A stretch of DNA of 45,656 bases from Candidatus Sericytochromatia bacterium S15B-MN24 CBMW_12 (GTDB lineage: Bacteria > Cyanobacteriota > Sericytochromatia > S15B-MN24 > UBA4093): contig DAZV01000006.1 in NCBI GenBank assembly GCA_002083825.1, positions 1 through 45,656 on the forward strand, read 5' to 3'. The translations under genes were made by a program, and so were the position numbers. Each line of letters begins with the position of its first letter. The stretch's first letter is position 1. The notes under the pieces were generated by a model. That model was not told the origin of the DNA. It searched no databases and was given only the letters and a program-made list of their open reading frames with translations. Of the stretch, positions 42,132-45,656 are shown piece after piece.

Positions 42132-43952
42132 CTACTCGCCCGTGCGCAGGGACTGGGTGAACTGCTGCCAGCCCTTCTCCATGTGGGGCTGAGCCAGGGA
42201 GTAGGCCTCATCGACCCGCGCCTCGCGGTTCTGCCGGATCCGATCCTGGGCGACCTGCCCCAGGCCCGAGCTCTGGGCCTGGGTGGCCGCTGCCTCGAGC
42301 TTCCTCACGGCCGGTCCAAGCGCGTCGGGCTCGGCGTTGACGACCTCCAGGTAGGCATCGACCAGCGGCTGGAGTTCCGTCGGGTAGTCCTCCGAAAGGA
42401 CGCTCCGAACCATCCCCATCTGTTGCCGCAGCCCGTTCACGAAGAAGTCGACGGCCGTCGAGATCATGTCCTCGGGCAGGGGGGGCGCCCCGTTGATACC
42501 GGCGAGTTGATCGGCGAAGTTCTTGGCATGGTCGCCGATCCGCTCCAGCGGTGAAGCTAGCGTCTCCGGGGTGCCCCGGACGAACTCGGCGCTCGGCAGG
42601 AAGACTCCCAGGCCACCCATCTTGCTGTAGTCCTGAGGTATCGATCCCGGCAGGTCGAGGTCCTGCATGCCGAAGTGGGAGCCCACCAGGCCGTCCAGCG
42701 CCTTCGTGGCGTCCGTGAGGGCATCCTGGATCGTATCCGAGGGGTCTTTCAGCTTACCGAAGGCGATCGCCACTTGCAGGCCCTCCGAGAAGCCTTTCAG
42801 GTCCCGTTGATGCCGCCCCACCGCCTCCAGGTCCCGCCCCGGAGAGAAACGCGGACTCCGCGCGATCACGTCCTCGATCGCCCGACGCGACGCGGGATCC
42901 TTCATCGCCCCGCTGAGGGCCGTTCCCAGCGCATCCATCGCCGCGGCCATCGGGCCGGCTTGATCCATGTCGTAGTGGGCCAGCGTCGGAGTCGCGTTGA
43001 GCCGCGAGCTTCCGGGATCCGCCACGCCGTCGCGATTCGCGTCGAAGGGACGGGCCGCCTGGGAAGCCAGACCGATCGTCTTGGAGGCGAAGGCCTCGGC
43101 GTCCATCTCGGGGTTCATGAGGAGCGCCCGAAGCATCTCCTGCATGGGCTGCCCGTCGATCGTCCCGCCTAGCATCATGTCGTTGGCGAGCTCCACCTCG
43201 CTGGAGGCCAAAACGTGATCGGAGATCCCGTTCATCGCGGCGACCACCTCATGCTGGCCCATCAGGCAGGCGTCGAAGTCCAGGATGTCGAGCTTGGGGC
43301 GCCCCCCCTGTTGCAGACCTCGAGAAAGCGCCGAGGAGATCTCCTTGAGGCTGGCTTTGCCGTTGTCCCCCCACATGCCCTCGATGGAGTTGCCATGGGA
43401 CTGGATGATCACCCCCATGCGCGAGGCGGGATGGTCCTTGGCGGCCCAGGAAGTGAGCGACTCGAGGTCCTTGGCGAAGCCCTCGGACGGACGAGAACCC
43501 TGGGGCGTGACTTTGCCGTCCTTGATGACGAAGCGCTCGACGATCGATCCCGTCTCGCCCACGGTGACCTGCTGTGCCACCAGGGTGACCGGTTTGCCCT
43601 CGGTCTCCCTGGCAAGATCCTTGAGTTGCTGGGCCTTGGGCTCGGCTCCGAACTTCCCGCTCAGCGTGGTGGTCAAGTTGACGGCCATGGTCCACTCGGG
43701 CTTGGGAAGCATGGCCGCGGCCTTGGCGCGGGCGACGACGTCCGCGAGCCCCATGCTGGGACCGGCTTGCCCCGTGAGTGCGAGCGCGTCCGTTCCCAGC
43801 TTGGGAAGGGGGGCGGTCGCCGGAGGGCGAGGTGTTCCGGGCAAGGAGGTGGTGAGCGGGACGGTCGCCGGAGCCGATAAGCGAGGCACACCGGACAAGG
43901 GGGCGGTGTGGGGGGCTTTCGAGGTGCGGGATGGCGACGGGTCAAGGCGCAT
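42132..43952 (-). CDS. Clostripain-family (peptidase C11-like) protein
   Basis: A 606-residue protein of clan CD. The first 75 residues are Pro/Ala/Thr-rich and disordered, without a signal peptide. The peptidase domain (about 85-330) has the catalytic His186 in VIIQSHGNS and Cys229 in LDILDFDACLMG, the usual C11 context; both are intact. The C-terminal half (about 350-606) has FDANRDGVADPG, which looks like a calcium-binding DxNxDG loop, and helical segments. Family members cleave after Arg or Lys and often self-activate. AGGAGG lies eight bases before the ATG, with GGGTATGGA at 43981-43973 upstream. Together with the caspase-like lipoprotein at the left end, the window holds two clan CD peptidases. 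Confidence 0.85.
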   Translation of the reverse strand: MRLDPSPSRTSKAPHTAPLSGVPRLSAPATVPLTTSLPGTPRPPATAPLPKLGTDALALTGQAGPSMGLADVVARAKAAAMLPKPEWTMAVNLTTTLSGKFGAEPKAQQLKDLARETEGKPVTLVAQQVTVGETGSIVERFVIKDGKVTPQGSRPSEGFAKDLESLTSWAAKDHPASRMGVIIQSHGNSIEGMWGDNGKASLKEISSALSRGLQQGGRPKLDILDFDACLMGQHEVVAAMNGISDHVLASSEVELANDMMLGGTIDGQPMQEMLRALLMNPEMDAEAFASKTIGLASQAARPFDANRDGVADPGSSRLNATPTLAHYDMDQAGPMAAAMDALGTALSGAMKDPASRRAIEDVIARSPRFSPGRDLEAVGRHQRDLKGFSEGLQVAIAFGKLKDPSDTIQDALTDATKALDGLVGSHFGMQDLDLPGSIPQDYSKMGGLGVFLPSAEFVRGTPETLASPLERIGDHAKNFADQLAGINGAPPLPEDMISTAVDFFVNGLRQQMGMVRSVLSEDYPTELQPLVDAYLEVVNAEPDALGPAVRKLEAAATQAQSSGLGQVAQDRIRQNREARVDEAYSLAQPHMEKGWQQFTQSLRTGE

Positions 43953-43972
43953 GCAAGGATCCTCCTGAAGTA

Positions 43973-43981
43973 TCCATACCC
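43973..43981 (-). promoter_or_regulatory. Possible -10 region (GGGTATGGA) of the C11 gene
   Basis: GGGTAT reads on the minus strand at 43981-43976, 24 bases before the ATG. It has the same core as elements ahead of several other genes here, but no matching -35 is visible. Confidence 0.3.
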
Positions 43982-44035
43982 GCCGGGGGCAAGGCTACCA
44001 TTAAGGCAGCGTTCGCCCTGCGTTATCGAGGCAAT

Positions 44036-44071
44036 AAAAAACCATCGCCCGAGGAAAACCTCGGACGATGG
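44036..44071 (-). terminator. Intrinsic terminator of rplS
   Basis: CCATCG/CGATGG and CCGAGG/CCTCGG arms (44042-44054 with 44059-44071, one C-A mismatch) close on a four-base loop. On the minus strand the stem is followed directly by six T (44041-44036). This is the best canonical intrinsic terminator in the window. Confidence 0.93.
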
Positions 44072-44108
44072 CAAATGGAGCGCCTAGGGCCTCGGATGAG
44101 AGCCCAGC

Positions 44109-44483
44109 CTACTTGGCGTTTCGGGCCTTTTCCTTGATGCGGGTGGCCTTGCCGGTCAGCCCACGGAGGTAGTAGAGCTTCGCGCGGCGCACGACGCCAC
44201 GGCGCAGAACCTCGATGCGATCGAGACGGGGCGAGTGCAGCAGGAAGGTGCGCTCGACGCCGATGCCCTGGAAGACGCGGCGGACCGTGAAGGTCTTGTT
44301 GATGCCCGAGCCGCGACGCTTAAGCACGACGCCCTCGTAGCCCTGGATCCGCTCTTTGCCGCCCTCGACGATCTTGACGTAGACCTTGACGGTATCGCCG
44401 GGGTTGATGGCCGGCAGGTTTTCTTTCAGTTGGCCCTTTTCGATGCCATCAATGACATCACGGGCAATCAAACGGGTGCTCAT
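44109..44483 (-). CDS. rplS: 50S ribosomal protein L19
   Basis: L19 lies at the 30S-50S interface. The 124-residue protein is of standard length and shows the family signatures [55 protein letters not shown] and [19 protein letters not shown] chose ATG 44483, with GGGAGA eight bases upstream, over the TTG two codons before it. It is usually next to trmD or rnhB; here it stands alone between the C11 gene and a response regulator and has its own terminator. Confidence 0.98.
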   Translation of the reverse strand: MSTRLIARDVIDGIEKGQLKENLPAINPGDTVKVYVKIVEGGKERIQGYEGVVLKRRGSGINKTFTVRRVFQGIGVERTFLLHSPRLDRIEVLRRGVVRRAKLYYLRGLTGKATRIKEKARNAK

Positions 44484-44622
44484 TCCCAATTTCTCCCTAC
44501 TGGTTGGATCTTGGATCTCCGGCGCTTGCCGGCCTGAAAACTAACAAAGGCTGCGATCGCGCATGGTAACATATCCAAGCGCCGCCTGCAAGTGCGGGGC
44601 CTGGCCGATGATTAAGGCGCGG

Positions 44623-45312
44623 TTAAGTCCCGAGGCGATAACCGAAGCCGCGGACCGTCTGGATGTACTTCGGGTTGGAGGGATCTTCCTCCACCTTCTC
44701 GCGCAGCCAGCGGATGTGAACGTCCACCGTCTTGGTGTCGCCGTAGAAGTCCAGTCCCCAGACCTGCTCGAGCAGTTCCTCGCGCGAGAAGACCCGCCCG
44801 GGCGCGCCCATCAGCATGGCGAGAATCTTGAATTCCTTGGGGGAAAGCTCCACCTCGCGCTCGTCCACCATCACCCGGTGCTCCGAGAGGTTCAGCATGA
44901 TGTTGCCATGCTGGAAGACCTTCGACTTCTGGTCGGTCTCGGTCGGCTTGGAGCGACGGAGGAGGGCCTTGATGCGGGCTACCAGCTCACGGAGACTGAA
45001 GGGCTTGATCAGGTAATCATCGGCGCCGACTTCCAGGCCGATCACCCGGTCGATTTCCTCGCCCTTCGCCGTCAGCATGATGATGGGGATGTCGTTTTGC
45101 TCGCGGCGCAAGAGACGGCAGACTTCCAGGCCGGAGAGCTTCGGCAGCATCAGGTCCAGCACGATCAGGTTCGGCTTGGCCAGCTGAACCTGCTGCAAGG
45201 CCTCTTGTCCGTCGTGCGCCTTGACGACTTCGTAGCCTTCCTGAGCCAGCGCGAACTCGATCGACTCCACGATCATTTCTTCGTCGTCGACGAGCAGAAT
45301 CTTCTCGGCCAT
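44623..45312 (-). CDS. OmpR/PhoB-family response regulator (RpaB/WalR-like)
   Basis: A 229-residue two-component regulator. The receiver domain (1-120) has the acidic pair Asp9/Asp10, phospho-acceptor Asp53 (IVLDLMLPK), Thr81 and Lys103 (LIKPFSLREL). The C-terminal winged helix has LSPKEFKILAMLMGAPGRVF, TVDVHIRWLREKVEEDP and the ending QTVRGFGYRLGT, as in PhoB, WalR and cyanobacterial RpaB. The start is ATG 45312, five bases after AAGGAG; the frame could be read from 45354, but that start has no ribosome site. No histidine kinase is adjacent, a feature shared with RpaB. The TAAAAT-like sequence at 45372-45367 (GGGTAA on the minus strand) may be its -10 region. Confidence 0.93.
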   Translation of the reverse strand: MAEKILLVDDEEMIVESIEFALAQEGYEVVKAHDGQEALQQVQLAKPNLIVLDLMLPKLSGLEVCRLLRREQNDIPIIMLTAKGEEIDRVIGLEVGADDYLIKPFSLRELVARIKALLRRSKPTETDQKSKVFQHGNIMLNLSEHRVMVDEREVELSPKEFKILAMLMGAPGRVFSREELLEQVWGLDFYGDTKTVDVHIRWLREKVEEDPSNPKYIQTVRGFGYRLGT

Positions 45313-45656
45313 GGGGACTCCTTCTACAAACGGTAGCTCGAAAGGGGCAAACACCCGTCCGAGTTATTTTACCCCGACTTCGGCAACTTCTTAACCTTGA
45401 TTGTACTCGGGATCCCGCATTCTTAAAATGCTTAGCGTTATGTTAGCCTGAATCCCGCCCTTTCCGCCTCACTCCCTCTCATCTTCCGTTAATCCGCCCC
45501 CCTCGCTAGGCGTAGCCTAACTGGGCCCGCAGGCCCAATGGGGGGCTACGGGGGGTGAGCGCCTGCGTAGCCATGGCGTTCCTTATGATTTCTGACTCAC
45601 CATGGGGAGAGATAAGGAACCTGGGATCAGTAACACCCCCCCCCCGCCCCCCCCAT
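45313..45656. other. Gene-free right end with nested inverted repeat and C-rich terminus
   Basis: No gene is visible in these 344 bases. CGTAGCC (45511-45517) pairs with GGCTACG (45544-45550), and TGGGCC (45522-45527) with GGCCCA (45532-45537) is nested inside, giving a two-stem hairpin. A further GCGTAGCC occurs at 45575-45582. From about 45632 the sequence becomes nearly pure C, which may be a contig edge or sequencing artefact. Confidence 0.5.

Noticed and set aside
45361..45656. Possible tRNA or other RNA gene in the right-end gap
   Set aside because: The inverted repeats do not form a cloverleaf, and no T-arm consensus (GTTCRA) or CCA-like end is seen.

Overview
The window comes from a GC-rich, diderm bacterium. 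The evidence for an outer membrane is a secretin, many lipobox proteins and a Spy/CpxP-like periplasmic protein. An S-layer-homology protein, a PhoB/RpaB-type response regulator, CIRCE-controlled chaperones, caspase-like peptidases and many type IV pilus/type II secretion parts together suggest a non-photosynthetic relative of Cyanobacteria (Sericytochromatia-like). That placement is inference; no rRNA or other strong phylogenetic marker was examined. I saw no tRNA, rRNA, CRISPR array, transposase or phage gene.

Left part (1-16.4 kb). On the minus strand lie a caspase-like lipoprotein, an ECF sigma/anti-sigma pair behind a Spy-like protein, and a family 35-type glycosidase. The plus strand then carries the complete heat-shock set hrcA-grpE-dnaK-dnaJ behind a sigma-70 promoter and a textbook CIRCE operator. 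After it come two small hydrophobic unknowns, an HD-domain protein, a convergent M61 peptidase with a PDZ domain, an unknown cytosolic protein, an SLH protein and a lipoprotein.

Middle and right part (16.5-42.1 kb). This is one large accessory locus for a type IV pilus/type II secretion-like machine. It holds five pseudopilins on the plus strand, four of them with a shared PWGG/PWRG motif resembling the GspG DPWGNP motif. It also has a secretin with a partner lipoprotein, an ABC-2 permease with no ATPase, a helical-repeat protein, a GspF/PilC protein with a duplicated N-terminal domain, a PilM-PilN fusion (GspL-like), a PilO-PilP fusion, a GspE/PilB ATPase, and a minus-strand minor-pilin operon (PilX-, PilV- and PilW-like). 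Prepilin peptidase and PilT are absent from the window. Between the machine genes are three related lipoproteins. Two of them (860 and 1004 residues) carry 7 and 8 copies of an approximately 80-residue Trp/Gly-rich repeat that I do not recognise. Three Thr/Pro/Gly/Asp-rich lipoproteins and a Cache-like sensor with a long coiled coil are also present.

Four operons of this locus are preceded by a sequence close to GTTTGA-N13/14-GGGTAT, which resembles promoters of the SigB/SigF family. This suggests one alternative sigma factor co-ordinates the machine and its lipoproteins. In cyanobacteria the group-3 factor SigF is known to control pilus genes.

Right end (42.1-45.7 kb). On the minus strand are a clostripain-family (C11) protein, ribosomal protein L19 with a classic intrinsic terminator, and an OmpR-family response regulator without an adjacent kinase. 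The last 340 bases have no gene and end in a C-rich run.
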